Shown: positions 1-14,200 of the stretch, in pieces | Layout of the letters: each line of letters begins with the position of its first letter | Numbering within the stretch: position 1 is the stretch's first letter | Assembly (NCBI RefSeq): GCF_963576615.1 | Contig: NC_088710.1 | Location: forward strand, 20,951,114-21,015,113 | Source of the DNA: Watersipora subatra | Lineage: Eukaryota; Bryozoa; Gymnolaemata; Cheilostomatida; Watersiporidae | Length of the DNA stretch: 64,000 nt | Direction: 5' to 3' | Notes under the pieces: model-generated | What the model saw: only the letters and a program-made list of their open reading frames with translations | The model's database searches: none | Told to the model about the DNA's origin: nothing | Program-made: the position numbers and the translations under genes

Positions 1-1175
1 TATGATTTTATGTTGAAATGGTTTTTTATTACATACGCACACTCGGTGATAATTATATCATATGCGATGTGGTGTAATTGTAGTTAAATCTGTATCAAAA
101 TCGGTAAGCTACATGCATCGACACTTGATAAAAGACAAGCATTTATTTATCTCGCAGGTAAAGTACAACTCTTTAGTTGAGTCAGGGGGAAACAACACCG
201 AATGATGCCTCAGCGATGGAGAATATCGAGACAAGCTTATGGCTCACCACCTCTAGCCCCTCTCATCATCAGAACAAGTAACAAGATCACATTTATTGGA
301 TATTTTACCAACCTTTGTGACAGAAAATTACCTAACAGAAAATTCTTAAGATATGTGAATATATACAAAGAAGATTTCATGACAACCGTTTGCATATTTC
401 ACTTCACTTATTTGTTTTGAATATTGGCAGTTAATGAGCAGCCAATATCAACCCATATTTGAAGCCTTCTGCTGTAATCTGTTCAATATAAACTTCTGAG
501 CATCTATAAATCTACAAAGATGAAATAATTCATAATATATTATGGGTGAAGTTTTTTGGTCAAAATGCCACTACTTACTGTTGTTACATTTAGATTATGA
601 TTTTTTTGTCAGTCATGGAGAGAAATAAATTGTAAAAAGGTTAAGCAAAGGTCTGTTTCATGACAAATACTTATATGTAGGCTATGTGCTTTCCTTATAC
701 CAAAATAATACAACAGCTCATAAAAATACAGAATTCTCTTACCACTATAATTTACAAATTGCTAGAGTTAACGCGAACCTAGGAAACATTCTCTGATGAT
801 ATTACATTACCTATAGCCTACAATATTGCATATTCAATATTTTGTATGACAATAACATTGCTCCACAATCTTCACCAGAGCTATTAAGGTTATATCTACT
901 CCCTTGGCAGAAAGCCGAAGGCAGAAGCTGTACCGAGTGCCTAATTTGTTACCGACTAGTATAGCATTCGGTGTGATAAAAAATCATTCGTGGATAAAAT
1001 AGGTAGCAGAATTTCATGGATAAACTTTACTATTAAGTGAGCTATGTCCGTTCCGTGATTGTGAACAAAGATTGCATCATACAGGATTTGAACTTCCAGC
1101 TTGGTAGACCGGCACTCTAACAACTGCACCAATCAACCACCCATCGGCATCCCAGAATATTTGTATGTATAGTTA
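1..1175. other. Intergenic left edge
   Basis: AT-rich sequence downstream of the small Tim gene. I see no exon with splice sites and a conserved reading frame. A tRNA-like SINE head lies near 1060-1150. The 72-codon open frame at 202-420 has no recognisable similarity and ordinary intergenic composition. Confidence 0.5.
1060..1150 (-). repeat. tRNA-derived SINE head
   Basis: Read on the minus strand, this has a pol III box A-like segment (TGGTGCAGTTGTTAGAGTGC) followed about 25 nt later by a box B-like segment (GTTCAAATCC). It cannot be a working tRNA gene because no cloverleaf stems close around it. Related heads in the same orientation lie at 54350-54450 and 36640-36745, which supports a dispersed SINE family. 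Confidence 0.55.
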
Positions 1176-2550
1176 TTACATCTGACAATCTCTCACAGCA
1201 TACTGGACAGCCAGGGTACTAGTATGACAGGCTTTTGACATGTCAACAAACATAAAGCCGCTGCCAACAGCACACCAATGGGTTATTTATGACTAATCGT
1301 GTGACCGACTCAAACGAAAAAAACTTAGTGACCGTGTAAACTTAGTGACCTTACCTTCCCACGCAGTTGGTAATGCAACCTTCTGTCCAGCTGTCCAAAG
1401 ATGATGATGGTTTTCCCGTGATGCATTTGTCATAGCACACATTATTCACCTTCATGATGCCTTCTTGCAGAGCCACCTAAGAAAATAGCAAAGCTAGTCA
1501 TTTCTCAAACTGATGTGATACTCCCATGAACAACCACGCCGAAGCAAGGTTGCTGAACAAATTCATTGTTAAAGTAATAATAATACCAAGGGAGAACAGG
1601 GTATTTTACATCTCTTACAGTTGAGCAAAGTCACTATGGCTAAACGAGGAGTTGTTCTTTCTCAATATGAGAACATTTCTAACCTGAATGCTAACTTTCT
1701 ACATGGGTACTTTACGATAATCATAGCCACAAACAATAGCATGTGAATCAATCAACATAAGAAACTGACAAACGCTAGTGCACTTTGAAGTGCACTTTTT
1801 AGCAGATACAGTAATGAGTGACATCGAAGTCTTTGCAATTGTAAGCATCACAATATGAAAGCAGCCAACTCCCTGCAATTTTGCTATTGCTGACTAACAC
1901 AAAAGATATTCGATGAGCATCAAAAAGTGCTTTATCTAAAACTTTTTGTTTTCAAGTATATGGTGGAAAATTCAAAAGTTTATGATCAGTTCGTGTGTTT
2001 ATAAGGAATTGTAGAGAATTTTAGTTTAGTTCAGTTGCCTAATCTTGAGTTGCACATTTATCGAGCTAGTAAAATTGTTACCATAGTCTGTTAAAATCCT
2101 ACTCTCGATTGTACTGATTGTAAGACTCTTGTATGGTATTGTAATACTCTTGGTTGGCAGACAGAATGAGCATTTGCAAAACAGCAAAATATGAAACTGG
2201 TTTGACTTTTAGGAGACTGTCTCTGTAAAAGCTTTACTATAGGCTAGGGCATTATGTACACGTCTATTAATCGCTCAGAGAGCAGGGCAACAAGCCATGG
2301 AAAACGAAGCAAATCATGTAAATCTTCATCAACTTTATCACTACAAACTCTGATGTTTCTTTATTAAATTTTTTAGTTGCTCGTGATGCTTATAAAAATA
2401 AACCATTAAGTGAAAAAATGATACCTGCGTGCAACAATGATACATCATCTTGCTACCATCTACGTGAATGCTCAATGAAAACTCTCTTACCCTTTGTTGC
2501 TGCATTTGGGCAAACTGTGTCATCTCGGAGTCCATTAGATCATCTGCCAT
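1176..2550 (-). CDS. TIMM8: Small Tim mitochondrial import chaperone, TIMM8-like
   Basis: Exons in order of translation are 2550-2491, 1476-1355 and 1260-1176, giving 88 aa, the usual small Tim size. Seen: a start MADDLMDSEMTQFAQ, then a twin CX3C motif, CYDKC and CITNC, 15 residues apart. The segment between (GKPSSSLDSWTEG) resembles the Tim8 pattern KPG..LDSR.E. Known of the family: small Tims form hexamers in the mitochondrial intermembrane space, held by disulfides between the CX3C motifs, and escort membrane proteins to TIM22. Exons 1 and 2 join in phase 0 with a good donor (GG|GTAAGA) and acceptor (TTCTTAG). Exon 3 is less sure: it is reached over a 94 bp intron, keeps the phase and supplies FVDMS, like the Tim8 FIDTS segment. 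Tim13 is the main alternative family. Family call 0.8, exon 3 about 0.5. Confidence 0.72.
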
Positions 2551-5500
2551 TTTTATGTTATAAAGCCACTGCTGTGCCTTGAAAAAATTAAAATACCTCA
2601 CATACTTACAGGAGTCTCAAATTGATGCAAAGTGTGAAAAAATGTTAAATGTGCACCTTGAGTACTCTACATTTGGTGCACTTGTACTGTGGTGTTAAAT
2701 TGATTGGTGACACAATGTACAATTCGATTCGCAAAAAAATTTGCATGGTTTTAACTTCAAGGATAATAATCGCATTAAGGTTAATTTAGCATCAAAATCT
2801 GTAGAATCTTCACAAATTTGGAAAATTGTAAAACTCAATATTCAAGGAAAGATCAATTTGACTGTCTAATTGTGAGGTGAAAACCTAAAAACTAATAAAA
2901 ATGTCAATCACATTACATTTAAAATTATTTAGTCAACATCGCATGGGGTATTACAATAATAAATGTAAAAGTCATGCATCTCATGAAAAAAATTCCAATA
3001 AAAAGGTTTTCAGGAGTAGTCACATTGTGGAAACAATTGTGCCGTACACCAACACTTCATAAAGAAACAATTCAACTTTCTCCATAAGTCAAACTCACAC
3101 TCGTGTAATCAATCAAGCTGACTATTTGAGTGTAATCAGCTCACAGCAAGAATCTGATGACTTGAAAAGTTTATTTCTAGACACAAGTATTTTATAGAAG
3201 TATGCTATAAGTTTAACATTATAGGTCAGTAAGTTTCTCAAGAATCTTACTGACTTATTAATTCAGTATTTGAAATAATAACATGTAGGATTGCTACGTA
3301 CTGACACTAACTCTCCGAATATGACGTTTTGAAAAGTTTAAGGCAAACATGTGATGAAGTTTGCATAAGGAGACACTTTTATGCATTATCCTGTAAATTA
3401 ATATTAGAATCACAAAGTGATTATAATTTTGTTTTTGTACGCATGATGATTTGGTTCTATCAATTAAGGCTCAGCAGTTCCGAAAACTTACCCTAATTGT
3501 AATTAGAGGCCTTAAAAGACCCCCAGAATTTAGATATGCAAAGCCACCAAGAATGCTATAGCAGAAGAATGCTTATGAATACTTATGACCTTCGTATTTT
3601 TAAAAATTAAGCAATTGTTTGCTACACATTTAACAGAATTAGGTAAGCCAGAGGCTTTGTGGGTACTAAGGTGTTTACTTTTAAACAGAACATGCTAGCA
3701 TGAACTATGGATGGGCATGCTTAATGCATATGAAAATATAATTTCAGTGTGCTACACAACTTGTTTAGCAGTACACAGCTCTGCACATTTTTCTCTTGTT
3801 TATATATAAAGCTTTGCCACCATAGCATTGTAAATAATCACTCGAGCAGTTGCAAGCTAGATATTAAGTATACATTTTACTGTACATCTCTTCGGTAGTA
3901 AGATGAGTGTACTACCCATTTGCCAGTCGCTGAATTCAAGTTAGTAGGTTGCCAAGATCTAAAGCTTATTAAGGCCAGATGCAGTCAAGGCCAATTTCTC
4001 ACACAACCTGGTAAATTAAACTATCCTTATAGCTATGATGTTAGCCTAAGCACAAGCTCTTAAGAAAACAAATATCTGTCTTGACATGGTCGCAAATAGC
4101 TGCAGTTATAGCCGATTATATTTGATCACTTGCAAAAATACGAGGCCCAGAATTGCGCCCTCTTTACGTAAAGGGCTAATAAGTGAGAAATATATTATCA
4201 CAGCTTTAGGTTCGATCACCCTTGCCACTAATTACCCAGAATTAGTATGATTACTACACTACCCTATTGAACTTTACTGAGGTAATCAGTAGAATAGGAA
4301 TTTTTTTCAGTGTTGCATTGCTTCATGAGCTACTATGACCTCAACAGACTGCTATAATAGTGTTCTTAGAATGGACTGGTGATGAAAATATTTACACAAA
4401 GGGATGTGTCCGAGAATGCACATAAGTGTGTTGTAATGAAATATGTCGAACTTGACCATGAGCACATTTGATAAAAAGTTAAACTACTACTTATATCTAC
4501 TTTAGCCTGTAAATCTTACAACATACAATGTAAAGGTCCAGCAGATATTTAACTCAAAACCTAAAGTAGTTTAAAAATAGGACATACAACTTTTATGATG
4601 CAATGCAAGTTTGTGAGCAAAATTGTAAACGAACAACCTGGGAAAAAAACCCAATAAAAACTATAAAGATAATAAAAGGAATAATGGGTAAGTTGGTTTA
4701 AACTTTATCTTGTCCATAATAGATAGAAGTTATGCTGCTCTATTATCAGCTACAAGCTAAAACTTGAACAGCATCAAGTCCAGACTTGTTATGCATCTTT
4801 TTAGTGAAGTACTGAAAAACAACATTTTCTATCAATTCTTATTTTAATAATTTAGTTTCTTCTATAATGCCTCATATAATACATATTTAATGCTACATGT
4901 ATGTGTAATTGTCTGTCAGGTCAGGTGATTATGCCTGCTACAACCTGTCACGTGGGTCGAGTGGTCAGCAACTAAACTGACCACCAGGCCTTCGAGCCTG
5001 ATGGTTGAGACTGGACATCCTGACATTCGTCACAGGTCTTTGGTGGGTCATGCCAGTCAGTGTGATGTGACACACGCAGCCACAAGAGCAGAGATTAACA
5101 AACTTTTTGTCTAGTCGGTCACTACAACAGGTGAGGGGTTCAGTCTGTCTTGGCATGTCCTTGCCAATGATAACTCTATCACTACCAAGTGTGAGTTACT
5201 TGTCTAGCAAAAGCTAGTAGCACCTTAAACCCTTTTGCAAGCAGTTCTCATGAAATGGTCTTACAGGAACGGTTGGCAAGAAAGAGCTAAGAATAAAGAT
5301 GGTTGGAGATATTTGATCAGACCAAAATGAGGATCGTCATTGTCGCATTGACAGACATTATTAAGGTGCTATCAAAGGTTTTTTGGCTGTGAAGCAGTTT
5401 AAATGAACTACAGGGTATTCTTATAAAAATATTTGCTACGACGTATGAATTTTCACACACAAAGCAGATTTCAGAACACGTTAACTTCATATGTATAAGT

Positions 5501-8139
5501 TTGAATGTATATCAATCAGTGAACATATATATAGTTGATGTTGACTTATCCAAATGCAACAATATTCATAAGGTGTTGTTTACGTACTCAAAATACCAAA
5601 ATCTCATAGATCTATTAATAATCTAGTCAAGTCCTCTGTCAAACTGTTATCCATAACATTTTGTACCCTAGCTACATGGTAAATATTTATGAGCCAAAAA
5701 CAATGTTAGTGACAAAAGCTAAATAATATCTATGTTCTTTTGTAGATAAAATAACTCCAGCATTTTCTTTTCTAGCCTCTTCCACTATGTAATCGTCTTG
5801 GGTAGCGAAATGCCTCATACAAAAATTGGAAGACAAATATTTTGCACTACGCTCTCTTTAGCAAACAGTTTTTCTTGACATTATTATAGATTAGTACATT
5901 TCAATTTGAGAATTTTTGGTTTTGAGATGGCTTGACTCTACCTCTTTCAATTAATCTCACTTTTTGCGTCGATTATTACAGTGACACTGCGAACTAGTGC
6001 TGAAATAGACGATTTCACAATTAACTTGTTTTATAAAAAAAACCTAGCAATGCATGAATCATCTTTTGATATGACTGCACAATACTTTATTTCAACAGTT
6101 TTTATTTCTATCAGTCTGACACGATACATGTTTTAGCCTATGTGGATTTCCACCCAACTTTCTTCAAATCGCCCCCTTTTGCAGCTTTCACCCTCTGTTC
6201 CAGGAGTCTTGCTATCTCCCATCCTTCTACACCTATCTTTATTTTTCCCAAGTCAACCAAAATAAGTCACATCATCATTCAGGAAGTAAATAAACACCCT
6301 TTCATTCAATTTTTAGATATTCTTTTGACTCGTGAGCAAAACCGGGCAAGACGCGAGGCTTTCACATTGGTTAATGACCTAGCTGTGATGATGCTTCAGT
6401 TGCGGCTGTACACAGGTCATTCCGACAATATTATACAAACACCGGTTATTGTTACGCAGTTGTCTGCTCCTTTGTAGTAAACTATACTCCAATGAAGCCT
6501 TCCTTATGACTCATCTGATTATTATTCCACAGCGCCAAGACGCCAACGCCAAACCATATCAAAAGATGGAAGCACGAAACAAATGAGAGATTAAATGCCT
6601 AATTAATTTTGACACTGTTTTTGTATCACTAGATTTTATTCCCTCGCCGTAGCCTTGGTCGTGTAATGAGAAATGTATGAGAACATAGCTCTAACACTCT
6701 AAGTGGTAGCATATATTTCATTACTCACTCTTATCAGGTGAGTTTAACTGTATAATACCACAATATAGCAAAGGCAAGCAACTTTATGAGATATACATGA
6801 ACAAGAAGAAGAACAGGAAGATTGATGAGAAATAACTATAAATAGAGATGACGATCTTTAGAAAGTGGCAACAAAAGTTTGCTATTCGAGACAATGAAAA
6901 GAAGATTTAACATTCCTTTAAGAAAAAAATTTAAGAGAACATCACGAGAAAGCCAAAAAGAATATATTTTATTTTTTGCCAATTCTTTTAAAAGTGGCCA
7001 AGGTAAATCCAGTCATGTAATACCACCACCAACAAGATGCCTATATTGAAAAATAAATACATTAGTTGCTTTCTATCGAATGAAAATAATAGTAAATATT
7101 GCAAAAACCTTCCATTATTCTTCAGAAAATCACCTATTGCAGTAATAGCTTTTAACAAGGTTTGTAACTTATACATATGGACCCTTATACATTCATAGAA
7201 GTTATACATATGGACAATCGTTTGAAGTGACTGTTGCATATAGCTAATACATGTATCAGACCATGAATTTTTATGCCCATATCATATTAAAATCATTGTG
7301 AAATCCCAGTCATATCGATAAAAACTATTTTTGTTTGATCATTTTAAAGACCAGACACATTTATGTTTGTGACAAGGCTTGAGAAATAAAGCCGTCGTAC
7401 AAGTAGCCTTTCAGGCTTTAATTGAATGTACCTCTATTCAATCACTGGTTGGGTGATACATGTAGAGCATATCTAATGTAAATAAATAACTTAAAACTTA
7501 TCAAAAATGCTTGCAACAGATCTTTTTGGCATATCTTTATTTGGTAAAAAAAAATTTGGAAGTTATGTTCACATCTTACAGAACTGAAGCTGATTAAGTG
7601 ATCAGAGTGTGTCATAGCATTGCACTCAGAAGCTGCTTATCTTAATCTTTTTTCAAACAAAAACTTGTTGATAGAAATAATGTAACAACTATGTAACAAA
7701 TATTTCCAAATTCCTAGTGTTGGCAACCTTTTCTTTAACTCAACCTAAGAAGCATGAGATCAAAACCGGAGTTGTCTTTTCCAGTGAGAGATAACTCTCA
7801 ACACATCACAAAAATGAATTCTCATCATGATTCAGCGATAATGATGGCTACTCGTTTATACAAGGTTATCTCACAGACTGAGAAATATTCCAAACAAAAG
7901 TATAGAAAATGACAAGACTTATTGTTTGACTATAAAATAATGCCAAACTTATAATGTGTGCAGAATATGCTATAAAATACTACAATTATAAAAAATACTT
8001 TAGTGCGAGTAGCAGTACAAACTAGATATGAAGGCTAGTGAAAGTAGAACTAGTTAAAAATGTTGGCAAAGAATACACAAGATTCAAATAAGGGACGGCA
8101 GTAGAAAAGGCTCGTACTTTCCTAACTCTATGAGATACT
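2551..8139. other. Intergenic, small Tim to Rab34 3' end
   Basis: No supportable exon was found on either strand in about 5.6 kb. The longest open frame (6142-6477, +) has no recognisable domain and no splice or start context that favours it. A weak SINE-like segment lies at 4940-5160. The rest is unremarkable AT-rich sequence. Confidence 0.45.
4940..5160 (+). repeat. Possible degenerate tRNA-like SINE
   Basis: A GC-richer island with a weak box A-like stretch (GTCGAGTGGTCAGCAACTAA) and a box B-like stretch (GATGGTTGAGACTGG) about 25 nt later. The match is poorer than at the other SINE heads and I found no second copy in the window. Confidence 0.3.
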
Positions 8140-8201
8140 TTATGCGCATAGACTTCTTTTCTTCTTTTTCTTCTCATAAAGGTCTTTTGTTTTGGTCACT
8201 T
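8140..8201 (-). CDS. RAB34: Rab34 exon 9, C-terminal tail
   Basis: Exon 8 ends in phase 1 with A|GTAAGT. This exon follows a clean acceptor (ATGTTTTAG) and completes the codon, giving [10 protein letters not shown], then KKKKKR, then SLCA and TAA. The layout parallels the human Rab34 tail: a short hydrophilic linker, an L-Y pair, a lysine run and a terminal cysteine. Only one cysteine is present, at the penultimate position. If intron 8 were retained, exon 8 would instead end within two codons (TLSK, stop at 9425-9427). Confidence 0.75.
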
Positions 8202-11200
8202 CTAAAACATACAGATTCACAAAAGTGAGTATAAATCCTAAAAGTCAGAACAATATTCAAAAGTTAAACACAAACGATGAAAACCAAAACAGCGCAGCAT
8301 ACCAGTAATTTCCTTTAAAATGGGATAAACAATCAATCAAATATCCCATAAACACTTGTCATCAAAAAGACATCTAGTAGAAACTAGATTAATAAAACCT
8401 ATCAATTGTATTTAGTGCATGGCGACATGATTGCTGGTTAATAAAAGATTTGATGTTCGTTACAATAAAGTTGGTTAAAACCACGATTAAAAAAATTTAT
8501 CGTACATTTGGTAAACTAGTGTGATTTACTCTTGCAATCATTTTGTTTTTAGTACTCTTGAATATTAAAAATAAATTCAAAAATTATACTAAATACAATG
8601 TGATACTGTAAATTGATACTATTGTAGTGATTTCCCTTTTTTTATTATAACTTCAACAGAATAGTATTGCAAAAATCCCTCAGTGTCCATGCGGCTACAG
8701 CTCTTCTATTCTATTGAGGTATGATGACCAACTAGTTGACCAATGTCTCATTGTTCTAATCTGTGAACAAAAAATCTTCAGAATAAAAAGGACAACAATT
8801 ATACTTATAACAATTCATTTAGTTTTTTGTGGAATACCGTGAGCCCTACATCACTTCCTTAAAACTAAAACACTTATGCCAAGGAATGCTGGTAAGTCAA
8901 TCAAAAATCATGCAAGAAAATTCAGTGCATCATTTGACTCAACATCTCATGAGCGTATCTCATATGTATGGTACATCTCATGAGTGTATCTCATATGTAT
9001 GGTACATCTCATGAGTGTATCTCATATGTATGGTACATCTCATGAGCGTATCTCATATGTATGGTACATCTCATGAGGGTATCTCATATGTATGGTACAT
9101 TTCATGAGCGTATCTCATATGTATGGTACATCTCATGAGCGTATCTCATATGTATGGTACATCTCATGAGCGTATCTCATATGTATGGTACATCTCATGA
9201 GCGTATCTCATGTGTATGGTACATTTCTGAGCGTATCTCATATGTATGGTACATCTCATGAGCGTATCTCATATGTATGGTCACCAACAAGATTCTCAGT
9301 ATATATCAGATGAACAGCCTCAAACCATTGTAGAAAAAAACCAGTTTAAAAAAAATTTAAATCGAACCAGTTTTTAAAGCTGCATTGTTTTCCTTTGCAC
9401 GATCAATTATTTTGAGGAGTTGTCTTACTTACTCAGAGTGCCAATAGATTTTGTCGTTTGAGCGTTCCTCTCTGACATTTCAAGCTTTACCATCTGGTTG
9501 AAGGTGAGGGCCACCAGACGGAACATTAATTGCTTTACAGACTCTCCTACAATAAATATGAAATGCAAACTTGAGGCAGTTGTTTTCCAGCGAGAAAACA
9601 ACTCCTACTCTAGCAAGTTTGCAAACGAAATTTGAATTTATTGATTTCATCAATAACAAAGTTTTTGTTCAGATCACCAATAAAGCAACCATATTGAGTA
9701 CCAACTTTAGGTTATTAGCTACACAGTATTTGCTTGGCAAATAGCAGCTTTATAACAGACTTGAAAATAACAACAATAAATTTTGTTTTCATAGCTTGAA
9801 AGCTTTAGCTTCCTATGAAAATAATAACTATGATATCTATATAATGGTAAGTCCAATGTTGTCATTGCGTGTGTGTGTTAGTCTGTGCAAACTCTATGCA
9901 GTTCCACATTTTATGGCTGATTTCATTCAAACTTCACCAGCATATGTTCCCCGCCTTCAGCTAAGTCACTAAAACATTTTGTGTCAAAACTCTGCCTGGT
10001 TCCAACCACATAACTCAAGCAACGCTAGTAATCACTAGGAACAAAAACTGTCTCGCTTTAACCATAAATTATATCCCCTCTGAACCTAAACTTGACACCA
10101 TATGTTATAACGCACTTTTGCATCTGTTAAGAGTGTGTAGAAGATGATTGCTATGATGACATCATCACTTAGAAAATTCAGTTTATGACATCATCACCGA
10201 GTTATCACAAGACAAACCACTTTCACTTTAAGTCAACAGAGTACAAGCAATTATTCTTGAGAGGATATGACTCCCAAGGTTTAAATTTGGTTTCTTTATC
10301 CATAAATAAAAAAGGTAGTTTGTTAGGCCAGAGCAATGCTATCAATACACATCCGTACGGATGAAAAACAAATCCAACAAACTAACCTGTCATGGAAGAT
10401 GTTGCCCAATACTCTGCTCCAATTTGCTCTGCCAAACGCAAGGCTTCAGCCTCTGTGCTTTTATATGCAGCAGGAGACTACAAAACAATAGTAGAGAGTC
10501 AGTACACACCATTGACCCACTTAGATGTTTACAAAATATTTCTGATTATAAATATTATTATATTTTGAGGTAAAATTGTAATCATGTTGATAATATTAGG
10601 AAGAGCATTCAACCAAGTTCTTTCCTGATCTTCAAGGCAGACCGGATTACATGCACTGTAATAGCAAATACTTATGTTATAAAGAGGATGATACACTTTA
10701 AACTAATATCATTTGCAAGGGAGATAACTATATATATTACATACAAAAACAAATTTGTGTAGAAATAATTAATAATAAATATAATTAATATAATAAATAA
10801 TATTAAATAATGGTAAATAGATTTTAATACGTAATTTATGCATGAGTGATAAGCACACACAGGTGTTCAAGGAAATAACTCACTATAAATGTTTTATGCA
10901 AGGGCAATCAACTTTAATAATAGCAGAAAGAGGAGATAAATCACCACAAGCATTTTAATGAAAGGAAGACAAGTCTTAATAAATATTATAACCAAGGAAG
11001 ATAACTAATAAATATTGTATGAGGTGAATAATTTTCAAACTTTCACATCCATTTTTCACGAATATTTCCAGTTTGTAGGTCCTTCATATGAATACCCGAA
11101 ATGTTTGGTTTAAAGTTTAAATAAATCCAACAGATTGAACATAAGAAAGACACAAATAAATAGCAAACACAAAAAGCATTCAGCTCAACTCACCAGCTTG

Positions 11201-14200
11201 TCCTTTTTCATCCCAACGAGAAAGACAATTGGCTGATCAGCAGCTTTGGCAGCATCCTCATACCAGGTGCGCGCTGTTTGCAGAGTGTTCACATCACACA
11301 AATCAAACCCGACTATTATTGCTATAATACAACAACATGAATCAGTTAACTACATAATGAATAGTCTTAATAGACACAAAATAAAAGTACTTCGTTGACA
11401 GCGGATAAGGTAATAATATCTCCGAGCTAAATGGTTTCTTTTGTATGACAGACACACAACTGAGCCTGAAGGAAACTAGAAAACGTTGAAGTATCTATAG
11501 ATTTTCTGGAGGTTAGTGGTAAATTAGTGATGCATAGAACTTTAACCATTACAGTAATTTTTAATACAGCGCACAGTCAGCTAAATGTGGATTTGCTTTC
11601 TCTTACATGCCATGTTCACAGAGCATAGATCAAAACAGTTATAATTCAAAAGCAACAGGTCAAACCGGTGAACTGTGCAGTCTTCAATATGCTTGTGATG
11701 TACTGTTGAAAAATGACATGCCAATGTACAAATAGTGAAACAAAGAGCTTTGTAAATGCAAAACCAACTTAGATAAAAGAGACTCACAGTTGAACCGCAA
11801 AAGTTACGACAAGACAGGATAAATAATTTAACTACATTCAACTTTTAATGATTATTATTTTTCTATATTAACATAAGCTTCGGCAGCAATCTATGATTCA
11901 TTCTTTTTCCTTTACAAAGGCCTTTGTAGGCTATCAATGTATGAATTAAGGGGCCTTCAGCCATTTGCAATTAAGGCAGTGAAGTAAAAAGATATCTAGC
12001 TAGATTCGCCTCTTCCCAGAGCCCTTCATAATTCACAGCACTAGACATCATAATTTGTCAATATTCAGGCCGTACACGAAGCATGTAGTGGCCGTATCAC
12101 AATCTGAATTTGATCAAAAAAACTCACAGAATAAACTGGTTTGGCAAATAAGACCAGTTACAGAAAACACTACTAGATTAATAAAGAAGTACCATACTAT
12201 ACTTTTACTTGAAATTGGAAGCCGTGGACCTTGTAATCAGACAGTTAATTTAATAATTACCGGTAATAATCTCAGCACCTTCATCGAAAAGAAATACCGC
12301 TTCATCTAGCCAGGCAAAGCTAGAACTCTATGACTGGCTCAGTAATATGCCAAAAACACCCTATTCATAAAGTGCAGAAAAAGAGAGTTGACGACTATTT
12401 GTTTTATCGCAGTTACCATAGCAACAAGACTCCAAAATTTTTGCTATTAGCAGTGTTTCAATTTGTTAGAATTAGATAAATAGGGCAAGATTTCACAGAC
12501 GAAGTAGTGGGGTACTAGTTACTAGTTAATAAATTCTCTAATGATGTTGGTCTATGCTTAAACTTGTGTAGACATTAAAAGTTGCCGGCTGACTGAGTTC
12601 TTCAGACAGTCCATGGGCAATAAATAAGACGATTAATGACATTTCCGTACTACCTACTGCTTAGGGCTCAAGTCTATATGCATTTTAATTAATGCATACC
12701 CACTACGTATAACTAAACTAAGTAACTAAGCTTTCACTAAAGGATAATACAAAGCTGTTTTAGTTTATGCGCCAGGCATTGACCACCCAAGGTTCAGTTT
12801 ACGTATCATGCCATGATCACCAAAGGTTCAGTTTATGCATCATGCCATGACTACCCAAGGTTCAGTTTAAGCATCATGCCATGACCACAACAGTTGTGTA
12901 GATGTTGATCAATTCTTTCATAGAGGACAGTTAGTATTATACCTAGTTACAAAGGACTTTAGTTGAAAAATTAAAGCTAGATGCTTTTTCTTACTGCATT
13001 CAAACTGGGCATTAAACTCGGGTTACTTGACCCAATCCTAGATACTGATGTGTAATTCAACTGACCAATGATAAAAGATACAGCGTAAAAACTAACGAAT
13101 TGGGTTAAGTTAGCAGAAAAATAAGTCATTTTGGAGTTGTGCTCTCTTTTGAAGTAAACATTTGCATAACTTCCAATGCAACTTCAAGCTTAAGTGTGAG
13201 GTTTTGCTTGTCTCCGTTAAATTTTCTAATTTGATAGTGCACTTCACAATCTAGACACCCTGTGTGATTCACTGCTTCTGCTTAGAATGAATGGCAGTCC
13301 ATCTGTTGATCTTGGGTGGTCTATGGGTCTTGTGTGGTCTGTCTGACTTACCAGTGTTATACATTTGATTAGGTGTGCTTGAAGTCATTGCTCTGTCAGC
13401 CTTTGAGCCAACAAAATGTAGTTTTTCAGCTCTATTTTTCAATGCTTTTTTATTTGCATTAAATTTCATCATTGCGCCAATGTCATATATCATCAAGAAT
13501 TAACCAGAAGGGAATCACATACTATTTAGCAATCTCCCACGTGTGTTATTAAGGTAAATGTTATATTCTTCATTTTATGTGTTTTATTTTATATGTTAAC
13601 AATGGCTTCACAGATGACCATCTGTATAATTAACATACTTTCAATAATCCTTTATCGACGATCAAGTTATTGTTTTATTGTAGTTTCACGGTGTTGACAA
13701 GCATAAATAACAAATTGAATAGGATATGCACTGTGCCTCATAACCCGTATGTGACAACATAACTATGAACCAGGGGATCCGCTAAATCAATGATCCATTC
13801 AGAAGCAGCAGACCATCCAATTACATTTATAATTTATCACAGTAGAAATGACTGGTTTTAGAAGTTGCCCCCTTTTTTTAATAACACATACCATTGGCTC
13901 CTCTGTAGTATGACGCTGCAATACATCTAAACCTCTCTTGGCCAGCGGTGTCCCAGCTGTAAATACCAACAGCAGACAATCACATTAGGTCAGCATACAC
14001 CAAATGACAATAAATAAGTGACTTGACATCCCCTTCTAGGATTTTACAAAGGAGCCAAACAGTTAAATTATCGCAAAAGGAACAGTACAATTTGATGCTA
14101 AGAAAATTTGGTAATTGTCTGGATATAGCACGGCCACACATCTGATACACTTTCTCCCAGGTGCATTGAGACAACATTTTGAGACGGTAATACAAGCTCA

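Noticed and set aside
1080-1145. Functional tRNA gene
   Set aside because: Box A and box B-like motifs are present but the acceptor and anticodon stems do not pair. Similar sequences recur at 36640 and 54350, as expected for SINEs.
6142-6477. 111-codon open frame between the small Tim and Rab34 genes
   Set aside because: No recognisable domain, no splice-site support and composition like the surrounding intergenic DNA.
8942-9290. CRISPR array
   Set aside because: The units are contiguous tandem repeats without unique spacers, in an animal intron. The same holds for the arrays at 18640, 22195 and 24040.
9425-9433. Rab34 ending at the TAA just after exon 8
   Set aside because: This would leave no prenylation cysteine. 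The in-phase exon at 8140-8201 supplies a Rab34-like tail and gives a whole number of codons.
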